A stretch of DNA of 55,991 nucleotides from Catellatospora sp. KI3 (GCF_029948125.1 NZ_JASAMB010000032.1:1-55991), one strand, 5' to 3'. Positions 6,749-15,561 are shown, numbered from the stretch's first letter. Numbers and translations: made by a program. Notes: generated from the letters alone by a model not told the origin.

Positions 6749-7801
6749 CTAGAAGATGGGGCGGACCAGGACGTACGCGATGATGGCGGCCAGCGCCGCC
6801 CCCGGAAACGTCAGGATCCACGCCATCACGATGTTGCCCGCCACGCCCCAGCGCACCGCGGAGAACTTCTTCGTCGCGCCCACGCCCATGATCGACGAGG
6901 TGATGGTGTGCGTGGTCGAGATCGGCCAGCCGTGCGCGGCCGCGGTGAACAGCACGGTGCTGGCGACGGTCTCGGCCGCGAAGCCCGCCATCGGGTCGAG
7001 GTGGATCACGCGGCGGCCCAGGGTGCGGATGATGCGCCAGCCGCCGGCGTAGGTACCGGCCGCCAGCACGGTCGCCGAGGTGTAGTAGACCCAGCCGGGG
7101 ATGTGGTCGGGGCTGGACTGGAAGCCGCCGACGTAGAGGGCGAGCACCACGATGCCCATGGTCTTGGCGGCGTCCTGCATACCGTGGCCGAACGACATCG
7201 CGATGGCCGACAGCGACTGCATGAACCGGAAGAACCGGTTGAGCGGCGACGGGTGGGTGATCCCGGCGGCCTTGGTGCCGCGCAGGGCCTTGGCCAGGCC
7301 GTACACGCCCCACAGCAGCAGCAGCATCAGCAGCGCGCCGAGGATGAAGCCGGTGAACGGAGAGATGATCATCGGCAGGACGACCTTCTCCACGATGCCG
7401 CCCCACAGCACGGTGCCGTTGACGTTGAACAGCGAGGCGCACAGCGTCGCGCCGACCAGGCCGCCGATCAGGGCGTGCGAGGACGACGACGGGATGCCGA
7501 ACCACCAGGTGAGCAGGTTCCAGGTGATGGCCCCGAGGACGCCGGCCAGCACCACGCCGAGGCTGGCGGCCCCTTCGGGCAGGGTGACGATGCCGCTGCC
7601 GACGGTCTTGGCCACCTGGCCGCCCCAGTGGGCGCCCACGAAGTTGCCCAGCGCGGCGATGCCCAGCGCGATCCGCGGGGTCAGCGCCCGGGTGGAGACG
7701 CTGGTCGCGATGGCGTTGGCGGCGTCGTGGAAGCCGTTGGTGTAGTCGAACACCATGGCCGCCAGGATCACCGCGATGACGGGGATGAGCAGGTCGTTCA
7801 T
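6749..7801 (-). CDS. pit: Inorganic phosphate transporter (PiT family)
   Basis: A 350-residue polytopic membrane protein of the PiT/PHO4 family. The duplicated family signature is visible near both ends: FDYTNGFHDAANAIATSVSTRAL in the first segment and GHGMQDAAKTMG plus ISTTHTITSSIMGVGATKKF in the second half. Members import phosphate (as a metal-phosphate complex) with protons or sodium. It lies 34 bases downstream of a DUF47 gene on the same strand, the standard pit-accessory operon. A PHO box upstream of DUF47 suggests control by PhoP. Confidence 0.95.
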   Translation of the reverse strand: MNDLLIPVIAVILAAMVFDYTNGFHDAANAIATSVSTRALTPRIALGIAALGNFVGAHWGGQVAKTVGSGIVTLPEGAASLGVVLAGVLGAITWNLLTWWFGIPSSSSHALIGGLVGATLCASLFNVNGTVLWGGIVEKVVLPMIISPFTGFILGALLMLLLLWGVYGLAKALRGTKAAGITHPSPLNRFFRFMQSLSAIAMSFGHGMQDAAKTMGIVVLALYVGGFQSSPDHIPGWVYYTSATVLAAGTYAGGWRIIRTLGRRVIHLDPMAGFAAETVASTVLFTAAAHGWPISTTHTITSSIMGVGATKKFSAVRWGVAGNIVMAWILTFPGAALAAIIAYVLVRPIF

Positions 7802-7835
7802 GCCGGCCCCCGCAGGTTCGCGTCGCCCGGGGCCA

Positions 7836-8462
7836 CTAGGACTCCTTGACCGCGATGGTCTCGACGGTGTTCGCCACGTGCTCGAACGCGTCGCAGGCCG
7901 CCTCGAGCTCGTCGGCGACCTCCTTCATCTTGAGCACCGTGAGCGCGTCGTACTCGCCGCTGAACAGCCGGACCAGCAGCATGCGGTACGTGCGGTCGCC
8001 GTCGTTCTCCAGGCGGTTGCACTCGACCCAGTAGTCCTTGAGGCCCTTCATCTGCTTGAGCCGCGGCATGGCCAGCGCGGTGACCTTCGCCTGCTGGTCG
8101 AGCACGTCGATCATCTCGATCATCTCGCGGGGCAGGGCCGGGAGCTTGGTCAGGCCGTACAGGTAGACCAGGTTGCCGACCGCTTCGAGGTGGTCCATCA
8201 CGTCGTCCAGGCCGGAGCCCAGGCGGTAGATGTCCTCCCGGTCGAACGGGGTGATGAAGGTCGAGTTGATCTTGTTGTACAGCTCATGCGTGATCTGGTC
8301 GCTGTCGTGCTCGACATCGGCCAGACGCTCGCTCACCGACTGCACGTCGGCGCCGGGCAGCGCCAGCTCGGTCAGCAGCTCGGTGCCGCGAACCAGGTTC
8401 TGGGCGGCACGGGAGAACATCTCGTAGAAGGCGCCCTCTTGGGGGCGGAGCGAAAACTTCAC
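7836..8462 (-). CDS. DUF47 (PhoU-like) Pit accessory protein
   Basis: A 208-residue, all-helical PhoU-like protein of the DUF47 family, beginning VKFSLRPQEGAFYEMF, the family's usual opening. EHDSDQITHELYNKI and RLGSGLDDVMDHLEAVG match metal-binding acidic/histidine helices of PhoU relatives. It is thought to modulate the Pit permease encoded next. GTG 8462 is preferred over GTG 8471 because AAAGG lies eight bases before 8462 and overlaps the upstream alternative. A possible -10 TAGCAT lies at 8519-8514 on the minus strand. Confidence 0.92.
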   Translation of the reverse strand: MKFSLRPQEGAFYEMFSRAAQNLVRGTELLTELALPGADVQSVSERLADVEHDSDQITHELYNKINSTFITPFDREDIYRLGSGLDDVMDHLEAVGNLVYLYGLTKLPALPREMIEMIDVLDQQAKVTALAMPRLKQMKGLKDYWVECNRLENDGDRTYRMLLVRLFSGEYDALTVLKMKEVADELEAACDAFEHVANTVETIAVKES

Positions 8463-8578
8463 CGCTTGCACCTTTGGGTCGGTGGTTTCTCAGGACGGTC
8501 CGGTCGGGGGGCAATGCTAAGCAGCCTCACATTCCGTTGGCGCACTGGTCACCCGTTGCCGTACGGGATTCATGACCT

Positions 8579-8600
8579 GTTCACCTCTTGTTCACCTTCG
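8579..8600 (+). promoter_or_regulatory. PHO box (two 11-base direct repeat units)
   Basis: GTTCACCTCTT followed directly by GTTCACCTTCG: two 11-base units starting GTTCACC, matching the PhoP-binding direct repeats described in Streptomyces. A further GGTCACCCGTT lies at 8547-8557. The site is 117 bases upstream of the DUF47 start and lies beyond the stop of the ppk2 gene, so the DUF47-pit pair is the likely target. The units read on the strand opposite to the genes. Confidence 0.65.
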
Positions 8601-8616
8601 GCAGGACCGGCGAAAC

Positions 8617-9486
8617 CTAGCCCGATCCATCCCCCTCCAGCCGTTTGATCTCGGTTTCTGGGTCGAAATCAGGCGGCGGATAGGTCAGTTCGAGCCCGTT
8701 CAGCGCGTCGAGCACCAGGTGCGCCACCGCCCAGTCGCGGTACCACTTCCGGTCGGCCGGAACGACGTACCAGGGGGCGTGACCAGTGCCACACCGGGCG
8801 ATCGCGTCACCGTATGCGCGCTGGTAGGCGTCCCAGTACGCCCGGTTGTCGACGTCCTCGGGGTTGTACTTCCAGAACTTGGTGGGGTCGCGCAGGCGCT
8901 CGAGCAGGCGGCGGCGCTGCTCGGCGTACGAGATGTGCAGCATGACCTTGACCAGCGCGCAGCCGGAGCCGACCAGCTCCTGCTCAAAGGCATTGATCTT
9001 GTCGTACCGCGCCCGCCACGTCTTCGGCGGCACCAGGTCGCGCACCCGCGCCACCAGCACGTCCTCGTAGTGCGAGCGGTTGAAGATGCCGACGTAGCCG
9101 GCCTCGGGCAGGGCGTGGCGGACCCGCCACAGGAAGTCGTGCTGCAGCTCCTTGGGGGTGGGCGGCCCGAAGCCGACGATGTGCAGGCCCTGCGGGTTCA
9201 TCGTGCCCGCCACCCGGCGTACCGTGCCGTCCTTGCCGCCGCAGTCCATCGCCTGGAGCACCAGCAGCACCCGGCGGGCCTCGGTCCGGTCCTTCTTCGC
9301 ACAGGCGTAGAGCATCTCCTGGCGCTGCGCCAGCCGCGTGCCGAGCTGTGCCAGCTCCGCCCGCGCCCAGCCCTTCGGATCGCGCCGCACCTGCTTGCCC
9401 TCGGGCAGCCCCGGCGTGCTCGCCGGATCGATCGACGCCAGGTCCACCCCGGACCCGACCCGCAGCAATTCGGACACCTGCGCCAC
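8617..9486 (-). CDS. ppk2: Polyphosphate kinase 2 family protein
   Basis: A 289-residue PPK2-type enzyme. The P-loop is LQAMDCGGKDGTVRR (Walker A form GGKDG of PPK2), the Walker B/lid region reads GIFNRSHYEDVLVARV, and the C-terminal PWYVVPADRKWYRDWAVA motif is also characteristic. PPK2 proteins transfer phosphate between polyphosphate and nucleotides. I start at GTG 9486: AATGAT (9498-9493, minus strand) ends six bases upstream, and it leaves the usual short lead-in VAQVSELLRVGSGVDL. A TTG at 9534 is the longer alternative. It lies next to the DUF47-pit pair, giving a phosphate-storage/uptake block. Confidence 0.92.
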   Translation of the reverse strand: MAQVSELLRVGSGVDLASIDPASTPGLPEGKQVRRDPKGWARAELAQLGTRLAQRQEMLYACAKKDRTEARRVLLVLQAMDCGGKDGTVRRVAGTMNPQGLHIVGFGPPTPKELQHDFLWRVRHALPEAGYVGIFNRSHYEDVLVARVRDLVPPKTWRARYDKINAFEQELVGSGCALVKVMLHISYAEQRRRLLERLRDPTKFWKYNPEDVDNRAYWDAYQRAYGDAIARCGTGHAPWYVVPADRKWYRDWAVAHLVLDALNGLELTYPPPDFDPETEIKRLEGDGSG

Positions 9487-9542
9487 ATCCCGATCATTGC
9501 GCAGGATGCCCGACCCCGCCTCCGCTACGGCCAATCCCGTCT

Positions 9543-9607
9543 CAGATGATCACGGTGCCAGGGTGGGAACACGCCGTTGAACACGTCCCCAAGTTCATGA
9601 TCAACGC
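9543..9607. repeat. R2 repeat, copy 1
   Basis: A ~65-base element bounded by TGATCA sequences; read on the minus strand it starts CGTTGATCATGAACTT, continues GGACGTGTTC and ends at GTGATCATCT. Two more copies lie near 16.85 and 18.76 kb. The TGA of the DUF402 gene (9601-9603) is inside the repeat's CGTTGATCATGA. Confidence 0.85.
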
Positions 9608-10107
9608 GTCGAGGCGGTGGGGCAGACCTGGGCGAGCCAGGGGTGGTAGTGGGTGGCGAAGGGTTCGCGGGGGGTGCGGACGGCCCTCAGGAGCCACTGG
9701 GCGGCGGCGCGGGCCTCGCGCACCACCTCGTCGGGGTAGTTGAACTTCGCGCGGTGGGCGGCGAACTCGTCCTCGTCGACCAGCTGGACCTCGCCGGTCT
9801 CGCGGATCTTGCGGACGTCGAGGTCCAGGTCGGTGACGACGACGGTGCCGTCGTGCCAGGTCGCCGGGGTGGTGATGTCGCAGTAGACCGAGGTGTTGCG
9901 CGGGGCGGCGTTGAACATGGCGGTCCACCAGCCCGAGTGCGGGACGAGGACGACGCCGGGGATCTCGTACACCTTGCCGCTGTCGCTGACGGTGCCGCTC
10001 GGGATGCCCAGCCAGGTGCCGTGCTCGTCGCGGCCGAGCAGGACGGCCGGGTAGGCCCGGTGCGCGCTCCCGTCGAACTTCCGGATCTCCACCCGTACGA
10101 CGCTCAT
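9601..10107 (-). CDS. DUF402 domain protein
   Basis: A 168-residue protein with the DUF402 fold (SVVRVEIRKFDGSAHRAYPA, then VLVPHSGWWTAMFN and YCDITTPATWHDGTVVVTDL DLDV). Characterised DUF402 relatives (FomD-like/Ntdp) are metal-dependent nucleoside di/triphosphatases that use the acidic DLDLDV strand; the same D-x-D-x-D series is present here. ATG at 10107 is chosen over the upstream ATG at 10146 since GAGGTGAGG lies six bases before it. The last two residues and the stop come from an R2 repeat. Confidence 0.88.
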   Translation of the reverse strand: MSVVRVEIRKFDGSAHRAYPAVLLGRDEHGTWLGIPSGTVSDSGKVYEIPGVVLVPHSGWWTAMFNAAPRNTSVYCDITTPATWHDGTVVVTDLDLDVRKIRETGEVQLVDEDEFAAHRAKFNYPDEVVREARAAAQWLLRAVRTPREPFATHYHPWLAQVCPTASTR

Positions 10108-10204
10108 CGGCAACCTCACCTCGTGGCTGATCCCACAATGCGCCATACTCCCAAATCCGGCGCCGCGTTGGAAGAGCGTCGGTGCGTGCCGGTACGGTCA
10201 ATCG

Positions 10205-12187
10205 GTGCCGCCGAAGAAGACCCGAACCCCCAGCCACAGCGCGCTGGAGCTGCTCGCCGCCGCGGTGGGCTCCGTCCCCGGCGGCGCCACCAGGCCGGGC
10301 CAGCAGGCGATGGCGCAGGCCATCGCCGACGCCGTCGAGTCCGGTGACCACCTGCTCGTGCAGGCGGGCACCGGCACCGGCAAGTCCCTCGCCTACCTCG
10401 CCCCCGCGCTGGTCGTGGACGGCCCCGTCGTCATCTCGACCGCCACGCTCGCGCTGCAGGCGCAGCTGGTCGACAAGGACCTGCCCCGCATCGGGAAGGC
10501 GGTCGCCCCGCTGCTCGGCCGGGAGCCGACGTTCGCGCTGCTCAAGGGGCGGCACCACTACGTCTGCATGGCCAAGCTGGAGCACTCCGACGAGGCCGAT
10601 CCGCAGGACTCGCTGTTCGACGCCGGTGGCGGCGGCGGCACGAAGTGGCTCGGTGAGGCGGGCCGGCTGGGCAAGCAGATCACCCGCATCCGCGACTGGG
10701 CCATGGAGACCGACACCGGCGACCGCGACGAGCTGGACCCGGGCGTGGACGACACCGCCTGGCGGATGGTCTCCACCCCGGCCCGCGAGTGCGTCGGCGC
10801 CGCCCGCTGCGCGTACGGGCCGGACTGCTTCGCCGAGCTGTCGCGCGCCCGCGCCCGCGAGGCCGACATCGTGGTCACCAACCACTCGCTGCTGTCGGTG
10901 GACATGATGGCCGGGCGGCACATCGTGCCCGAGCACAAACTGCTGATCATCGACGAGGCGCACGAGCTGGCCGACCGGGTCTCCAGCGCCGCCCAGGCGG
11001 AACTGACGCCGGACGCCGTCGACCGCACCGCCCGCGCCGCCCGCACCTTCCTCGAGGGCGAGGAGTACCAGGCGCTGGTCGAGGGGGCCGACGCGCTGAC
11101 GGTCGGGCTGGCCGAGACCCCGGCGGGGCGGATCACCGGACCGCTGCCGCAGGCCATCGTCGAGGCGTGCACGCTGCTCGACGGCGCCACCCGGCGGGCG
11201 CTGAGCCGCATCGGCGAGATCAAGGCCGACGACCCCGACCCGGTGCGCAAGCAGCAGGCCAAGGCGCTGCTCGACGAGGTCTCCAAGACCTCGCAGCGGC
11301 TGCTGGAGGACAACGACCACGACGTGGCCTGGATCGAGCAGGAGCCGCGCCGGGCGCTGGTGGTCGCGCCGCTGTCGGTGGCCGGCCTGCTCAGCGAGAA
11401 CCTGTACGACGAGCGCACCGTCGTGGCCACCTCGGCCACGCTGACGCTGGGCGGCCGGTTCGACACGGTGGCCCGCTCGCTGGGCCTGCCGGTCTCCGAC
11501 AAGCCGAACCAGGCCGACGGCTGGACCTCGCTGGACGTCGGCTCCCCGTTCGACTACCCGAAGCAGGGCATCCTCTACGTCGCCGCGCACCTGCCCCGCC
11601 CGGCCGCCTCGGGCCTGCCCGACGCGGCCGGAGCGGAGCTGCTGGCGCTGGTGCAGGCGCTGGGCGGCCGCACCCTCGGGCTGTTCTCCTCGAAGAAGGC
11701 CGCGACGCAGGCCGCCGAGCTGCTGCGGGCCAAGACCGACCTGACCGTGCTGCTGCAGGGCGACGAGACGCTGCCGCTGCTGGTGCGCAAGTTCCGCGAG
11801 GACCGCAACAGCTGCCTGCTCGGCGTGATGTCGCTGTGGCAGGGCGTGGACGTGCCGGGCGACGCGTGCCAGCTGGTCGTCATCGACCGGCTGCCGTTCC
11901 CACGCCCGGACGAGCCGCTGGCCGCGGCCCGCTCGGCCGCCGTGGACGCCACCGGCGGCTCCGGCTTCGCCTCGGTCAGCGTGCCGATCGCGGCGATCCG
12001 GCTGGCGCAGGGCGTCGGGCGGCTCATCCGGACCAGCTCGGACAAGGGCGTGGTCGCGGTGCTCGACTCCCGGCTGGAGACGGCGCGCGGCTACGGCGCC
12101 TTCCTGCGGGCCAGCCTGCCGCCGTTCTGGTACACCACCAAGCAGGAGGTGGTGCTGAACTCGCTGCGCAGGCTGTCGCAGACCTAG
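10205..12187 (+). CDS. ATP-dependent DNA helicase, DinG/XPD (Rad3) type
   Basis: A 660-residue superfamily 2 helicase. Motif I is AGTGTGKS (Lys60), motif II is DEAH (250-253), and motifs V/VI appear as GVMSLWQGVDVPGD and QGVGRLIRTSSDKG. Four cysteines between motifs Ia and II (Cys121, 196, 202, 208) match the iron-sulfur cluster of DinG/XPD helicases, which unwind 5'-3' and act on R-loops, G-quadruplexes or repair intermediates. GTG 10205 follows TACGGT (10193-10198) by six bases. Its stop shares the palindrome CTAG with the stop of the convergent GroES-like gene. Confidence 0.95.
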   Translation: MPPKKTRTPSHSALELLAAAVGSVPGGATRPGQQAMAQAIADAVESGDHLLVQAGTGTGKSLAYLAPALVVDGPVVISTATLALQAQLVDKDLPRIGKAVAPLLGREPTFALLKGRHHYVCMAKLEHSDEADPQDSLFDAGGGGGTKWLGEAGRLGKQITRIRDWAMETDTGDRDELDPGVDDTAWRMVSTPARECVGAARCAYGPDCFAELSRARAREADIVVTNHSLLSVDMMAGRHIVPEHKLLIIDEAHELADRVSSAAQAELTPDAVDRTARAARTFLEGEEYQALVEGADALTVGLAETPAGRITGPLPQAIVEACTLLDGATRRALSRIGEIKADDPDPVRKQQAKALLDEVSKTSQRLLEDNDHDVAWIEQEPRRALVVAPLSVAGLLSENLYDERTVVATSATLTLGGRFDTVARSLGLPVSDKPNQADGWTSLDVGSPFDYPKQGILYVAAHLPRPAASGLPDAAGAELLALVQALGGRTLGLFSSKKAATQAAELLRAKTDLTVLLQGDETLPLLVRKFREDRNSCLLGVMSLWQGVDVPGDACQLVVIDRLPFPRPDEPLAAARSAAVDATGGSGFASVSVPIAAIRLAQGVGRLIRTSSDKGVVAVLDSRLETARGYGAFLRASLPPFWYTTKQEVVLNSLRRLSQT

Positions 12188-12525
12188 AGGTAGAGGCCGG
12201 TGGCGTCGGGCTCGACCCGGGACGCCGCCACGGCGTGCACGTCGCGCTCGCGCAGCAGCACGTACGACTCGCCGTGCAGCTCCACCTCGGAGCGCTCGTC
12301 CGGGTCGAACAGCACCCGGTCGCCGACCTGGATCGCGCGCACGTGCGGGCCGACGCCGACCGCGGTGGCCCAGGACAGGCGGGTGCCCACCGAGGCCGTG
12401 GCCGGAATCACCAGGCCCGCCGAGGAGCGCCGCTCCCCCTCGCTGGCCTCCTGCTTGACCAGGACCCGGTCGTGCAGGAGTCGGATCGGCAGCCCGGTGT
12501 CGGTGGTCGACGAGTTCACAGTCAC
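12184..12525 (-). CDS. GroES-family (Cpn10) protein
   Basis: A 113-residue Cpn10 fold protein: LPIRLLHDRVLVKQE opens the domain, SAGLVIPATAS is the mobile-loop region, and VGDRVLFDPDERSEVELHGESYVLLRERDV is the C-terminal part. The mobile loop lacks the canonical GGIVLPD form and the protein is not next to groEL (15 kb away), so it is more likely a paralog than the main co-chaperonin; this is inference. GTG 12525 follows TACCCT (12538-12533, minus strand) by seven bases; a second GTG at 12519 is possible. Confidence 0.88.
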   Translation of the reverse strand: MTVNSSTTDTGLPIRLLHDRVLVKQEASEGERRSSAGLVIPATASVGTRLSWATAVGVGPHVRAIQVGDRVLFDPDERSEVELHGESYVLLRERDVHAVAASRVEPDATGLYL

Positions 12526-12601
12526 GCCGGTCAGGGTACTTCCCCGAGGTGCGGCGGGCTCCAGGCGACTAACCTGAGCCAATCGTCCTAAGGAGGCGAC
12601 T

Positions 12602-13873
12602 GTGGGTCGGTTGGAGAACTTCAAGGCGAACGTCCGGCGCGCGTACGAGGCGAGCCGCGCGGGCGTGCGCGCCCGTCGGGAGCAGGAGGAGCGCGAACGG
12701 CGGCTGGCCGAGCAGCCGGTGCCCGCCGTCGAGCCGGAGCAGGTCCACCACTCGACCATCAGCCGCGACGACGCCGACGTGCCGTACGGCCTGCGCATCG
12801 GCGCGGCGTGGGGCTGGCGCTTCCTGGTGCTCGGCTTCGCCCTGTACTACCTGCTGCAGCTGCTGGGCCGGGTCAGCCTGGTCATCGTGCCGCTGCTGAT
12901 CGCGCTGCTGCTGGCGGCGCTGCTGGCCCCCGCGGTGCGGCTGCTGAAGCGCTGGAAGGTGCACAGCTCGCTGGCGACCGCGATCGTGGTCGTCGCCGGG
13001 CTGGGCGCGGTGGTCGGCACGCTGTGGCTGGTGATCAGCCAGTTCCTGGACGGCCTGCCCAGCCTCATCGACAAGGGCACCGAGGGCGCGAAGAAGATTC
13101 CCGGCTGGCTCAAGACCGGCCCGCTGCACCTCACCGACCAGCAGCTGGACAACCTGATCAAGCAGTTCACCGACATGATCAACGCCAACAAGGACGCGTT
13201 GACCACCGGCGCGCTGACCACCGCCACCACGCTGATCGAGGTGCTCAGCGGCCTGTTCCTGGTGATCTTCTCGCTCTTCTTCTTCCTGCGCGACGGCCGC
13301 TCGATCTGGCGCTTCCTGCTGCGGCTGCTGCCCAAGAACGCGCGGGAGCCGCTGGACCGGGCCGGGGTGGCCGGCTGGAGCTCGCTCGGGTCGTACGTGC
13401 GGGCCACCGTGCTGGTCGCGTTCATCGACGCGGTCGGCATCGGCATCGCGCTGTTCGCGCTGCGCGTGCCGCTGGCGCTGCCGCTGGCGGCGCTGGTGTT
13501 CCTCGGCGCGTTCATCCCGATCGTCGGTGCCACCCTCTCCGGCGCGGTCGCCGTGCTGGTGGCGCTGGTCGCCACCAACAGCTGGGTGACCCCGCTGCTG
13601 GTGCTCGCCGCGGTGATCGCGGTGCAGCAGATCGAGGGCCACCTGCTCCAGCCGCTGATCATGGGCCGGGCGGTGGCCATCCACCCGCTCGCCGTGATCA
13701 TCGGTATCGCGGCCGGCGTGTCGCTGGCCGGGATCATCGGCGCGCTGATCGCGGTGCCGCTGATCGCGGTCCTGAACACGGCCATCCGCCAGCTGGTCAG
13801 CGCGCGGGTGCCGACCGGCGCCGAAGTCGCCGCGGTCGCGGTTCAGCCCGCGGCGGGGCCGGAGCCGAAGTAG
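12602..13873 (+). CDS. AI-2E family (UPF0118) membrane protein
   Basis: A 423-residue polytopic protein of the AI-2E transporter/UPF0118 family, with a charged ~60-residue N-terminus, hydrophobic pairs near 75-120, a soluble middle, and the family hallmark PLALPLAALVFLGAFIPIVG followed by QQIEGHLLQPLIMGRAV and HPLAVIIGIAAG. Despite the family name, many members are cation/proton antiporters or have unknown substrates. A full Shine-Dalgarno AAGGAGG (12590-12596) precedes GTG 12602, in contrast to the many leaderless genes here. Its last 31 bases overlap the end of the convergent PrsW gene. Confidence 0.9.
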   Translation: MGRLENFKANVRRAYEASRAGVRARREQEERERRLAEQPVPAVEPEQVHHSTISRDDADVPYGLRIGAAWGWRFLVLGFALYYLLQLLGRVSLVIVPLLIALLLAALLAPAVRLLKRWKVHSSLATAIVVVAGLGAVVGTLWLVISQFLDGLPSLIDKGTEGAKKIPGWLKTGPLHLTDQQLDNLIKQFTDMINANKDALTTGALTTATTLIEVLSGLFLVIFSLFFFLRDGRSIWRFLLRLLPKNAREPLDRAGVAGWSSLGSYVRATVLVAFIDAVGIGIALFALRVPLALPLAALVFLGAFIPIVGATLSGAVAVLVALVATNSWVTPLLVLAAVIAVQQIEGHLLQPLIMGRAVAIHPLAVIIGIAAGVSLAGIIGALIAVPLIAVLNTAIRQLVSARVPTGAEVAAVAVQPAAGPEPK

Positions 13874-15264
13874 GGCTGCGGCGGGTAGTGCGGATACCCC
13901 GGCGGGGGCGGCGGGGGCGGCGGCAGCAGCATCGGCAGCGGCACCACCGGCTCGGCCGGGGCGGGCACCGGGCGGGCCACCCCGTCCGGGAAGACCACCT
14001 GGTACGAGCTGCCGTCCCAGTGCGCCGGGGGCATCTGCGGGTCGCGTCCGGCGTACACCTGCCGCGCCGCCGCCAGGCGCGACAGCAGCTGCGCCTCCTC
14101 GGCCGCGCTCTCGGCCCGCTGCGCCTCGGTGGTGTCCAGGCCGCGGTTCATGCCGTCGCGCACCAGCGCCAGCCGGGTGGCCGCGAACTGGAAGTCGCGC
14201 ATCGCCCGGCGCCCGGTGTCGCCCGCGACCCGCCTGGCCCAGACCTTGGCCGCGTGGCGGCGCCCCAGCGTGCCCAGCGACGCCACCTCCGGCGGGGTCA
14301 GCCAGCCCGCCGCGGCGTACGCGGGCAGCACCTGCAGCGCCAGTCCGCCCTCGCGGGCGCGGACCCACAGCGCAACGCCGATCATGGTCAGGAAGACCGG
14401 CATCATCACGGCGATGTAGCCGTACAGGAAGAACAGCGGGCTGTACTCGGCTGACAGGACGGCCATCAGGTTCCACGAGCCGTGCATGATCATCGCGAGC
14501 AGCAGGCCGCAGATCGGCGCGCACCAGCGCACCACCCGCCGGGGCGTGCGCGCGGCGATGCCGATGCCGACCCCGGTCATCGAGGTGAACAGCGGATGCG
14601 CGAAGCCCGACAGCAGGATGCGCATCAGGAACATGGTGAAGACCAGCTGCGCGCCCGAGTACGGCCCGTACTGCGAGTTGGCGTCGGCGAAGCCGTGCCC
14701 GCCCAGGTAGAGGATGTTCTCGACCATCGCGAAGCCGACCCCGGACAGTCCGCAGTAGACCAGCCCGTCGGTGACGCCGGACAGCTCCCGGCGCATGAAC
14801 CAGAAGATCAGCAGCGGGCCGAGCGCCTTGCCGCTCTCCTCGATCACCGGCGCGACCACGGTGGCCACCACCGCGTCGGACCAGCCGACGACCTCGAAGA
14901 AGAACTTGTTCACCCCCAGCGCCAGCAGGGTCGCCGGGAAGGCGCCCCACGCGAACGCGCCCGCGAGCAGCCACGGCGGCTCCGGCTCGTACCGGTCGAG
15001 CCAGAGGTAGATGCTGACCAGCACCGGCACCGGCAGCACCGCGGCGACCAGGCCGATGAGGAACGCCTGCGGCCCGAGGTCCATGCCCAGGTAGGTGAGC
15101 ATGCCGATGGCCGACCCGGCCACCACCACGATGACCAGCGCCAGCGGCAGCCAGCGGCGCCAGCCGGAGCGGCGGGGCGGTGGCGGCACCGGGTCGCCGT
15201 CGGCCAGGTAGGACGGCAGCGCGGCGGCGTACGGACCGGCGCCGGGCGCGGTGGGATCGGCCAT
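13843..15264 (-). CDS. PrsW-family intramembrane metalloprotease
   Basis: A 473-residue polytopic protein of the PrsW/CPBP-related glutamic-type membrane protease group. The diagnostic motifs are PVIEESGKALGPL (EExxK), GFAMVENILYL (FxxxEN), FAHPLFTSMTGVG (H) and MHGSWNLMA (H-x3-N). PrsW relatives carry out site-1 cleavage of anti-sigma factors. The C-terminal ~170 residues are cytoplasmic and end in a Pro-rich tail (PPPPPPPGYPHYPPQPYF). ATG 15264 follows TAGGCT by seven bases on the minus strand. The 3' end overlaps the convergent AI-2E-family gene by 31 bases. Confidence 0.9.
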   Translation of the reverse strand: MADPTAPGAGPYAAALPSYLADGDPVPPPPRRSGWRRWLPLALVIVVVAGSAIGMLTYLGMDLGPQAFLIGLVAAVLPVPVLVSIYLWLDRYEPEPPWLLAGAFAWGAFPATLLALGVNKFFFEVVGWSDAVVATVVAPVIEESGKALGPLLIFWFMRRELSGVTDGLVYCGLSGVGFAMVENILYLGGHGFADANSQYGPYSGAQLVFTMFLMRILLSGFAHPLFTSMTGVGIGIAARTPRRVVRWCAPICGLLLAMIMHGSWNLMAVLSAEYSPLFFLYGYIAVMMPVFLTMIGVALWVRAREGGLALQVLPAYAAAGWLTPPEVASLGTLGRRHAAKVWARRVAGDTGRRAMRDFQFAATRLALVRDGMNRGLDTTEAQRAESAAEEAQLLSRLAAARQVYAGRDPQMPPAHWDGSSYQVVFPDGVARPVPAPAEPVVPLPMLLPPPPPPPPGYPHYPPQPYFGSGPAAG

Positions 15265-15373
15265 GACCCGCAGCCTACCCAGGAACGCGAAAGGCCGCCG
15301 CTTCCCACCGATTGAGCAATCGAGCAGTAGCGGCTGGCGATGAGACGAGTTCAGATCGCTATACTGGCGCTCA

Positions 15374-15513
15374 GGTTACGAGTGTCAGCCGCCCACGCCG
15401 TCCCGGCGCGGGCAAAGCCCCGGCTCGCTGGCCGGCAACCCTCTGTGTTCGCGGCGGGGTGCCCCGGGTGAAGACCAGGTCCAGCCCGATGGTCGTGCTG
15501 GGCAAGCGCGGAC
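15374..15513 (+). ncRNA. SAM-IV riboswitch aptamer
   Basis: The conserved series GAGTGTCAGC, AAGCCCCGGCTCGCTGGCCG, GGCAACCCTC, CGGCGGGGTGCCCCGGGTGA and AGACCAGG, followed by a CCAGC/GCTGG hairpin and GGCAAGCGCGGACC, matches the SAM-IV class found in actinobacteria (I recall the mycobacterial element with nearly the same core). GGTT at 15374-15377 pairs with GACC near 15473 to close P1. A TATACT -10 lies at 15360-15365. Binding of S-adenosylmethionine is expected to switch off the downstream gene. Confidence 0.9.
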
Positions 15514-15561
15514 CTCCTGCCTGTCACCGCAGCCGGGGTCCATGACCTCGGAGGTGCCCCC
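15512..15561 (+). promoter_or_regulatory. Riboswitch expression platform (Shine-Dalgarno sequestration)
   Basis: ACCTCC at 15512-15517, directly at the 3' edge of the aptamer, is complementary to the Shine-Dalgarno GGAGGT at 15550-15555, seven bases... before GTG 15562. A nearer ACCTC (15545-15549) could also pair. This suggests translational control: aptamer folding would free or mask the anti-Shine-Dalgarno strand. Confidence 0.55.
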
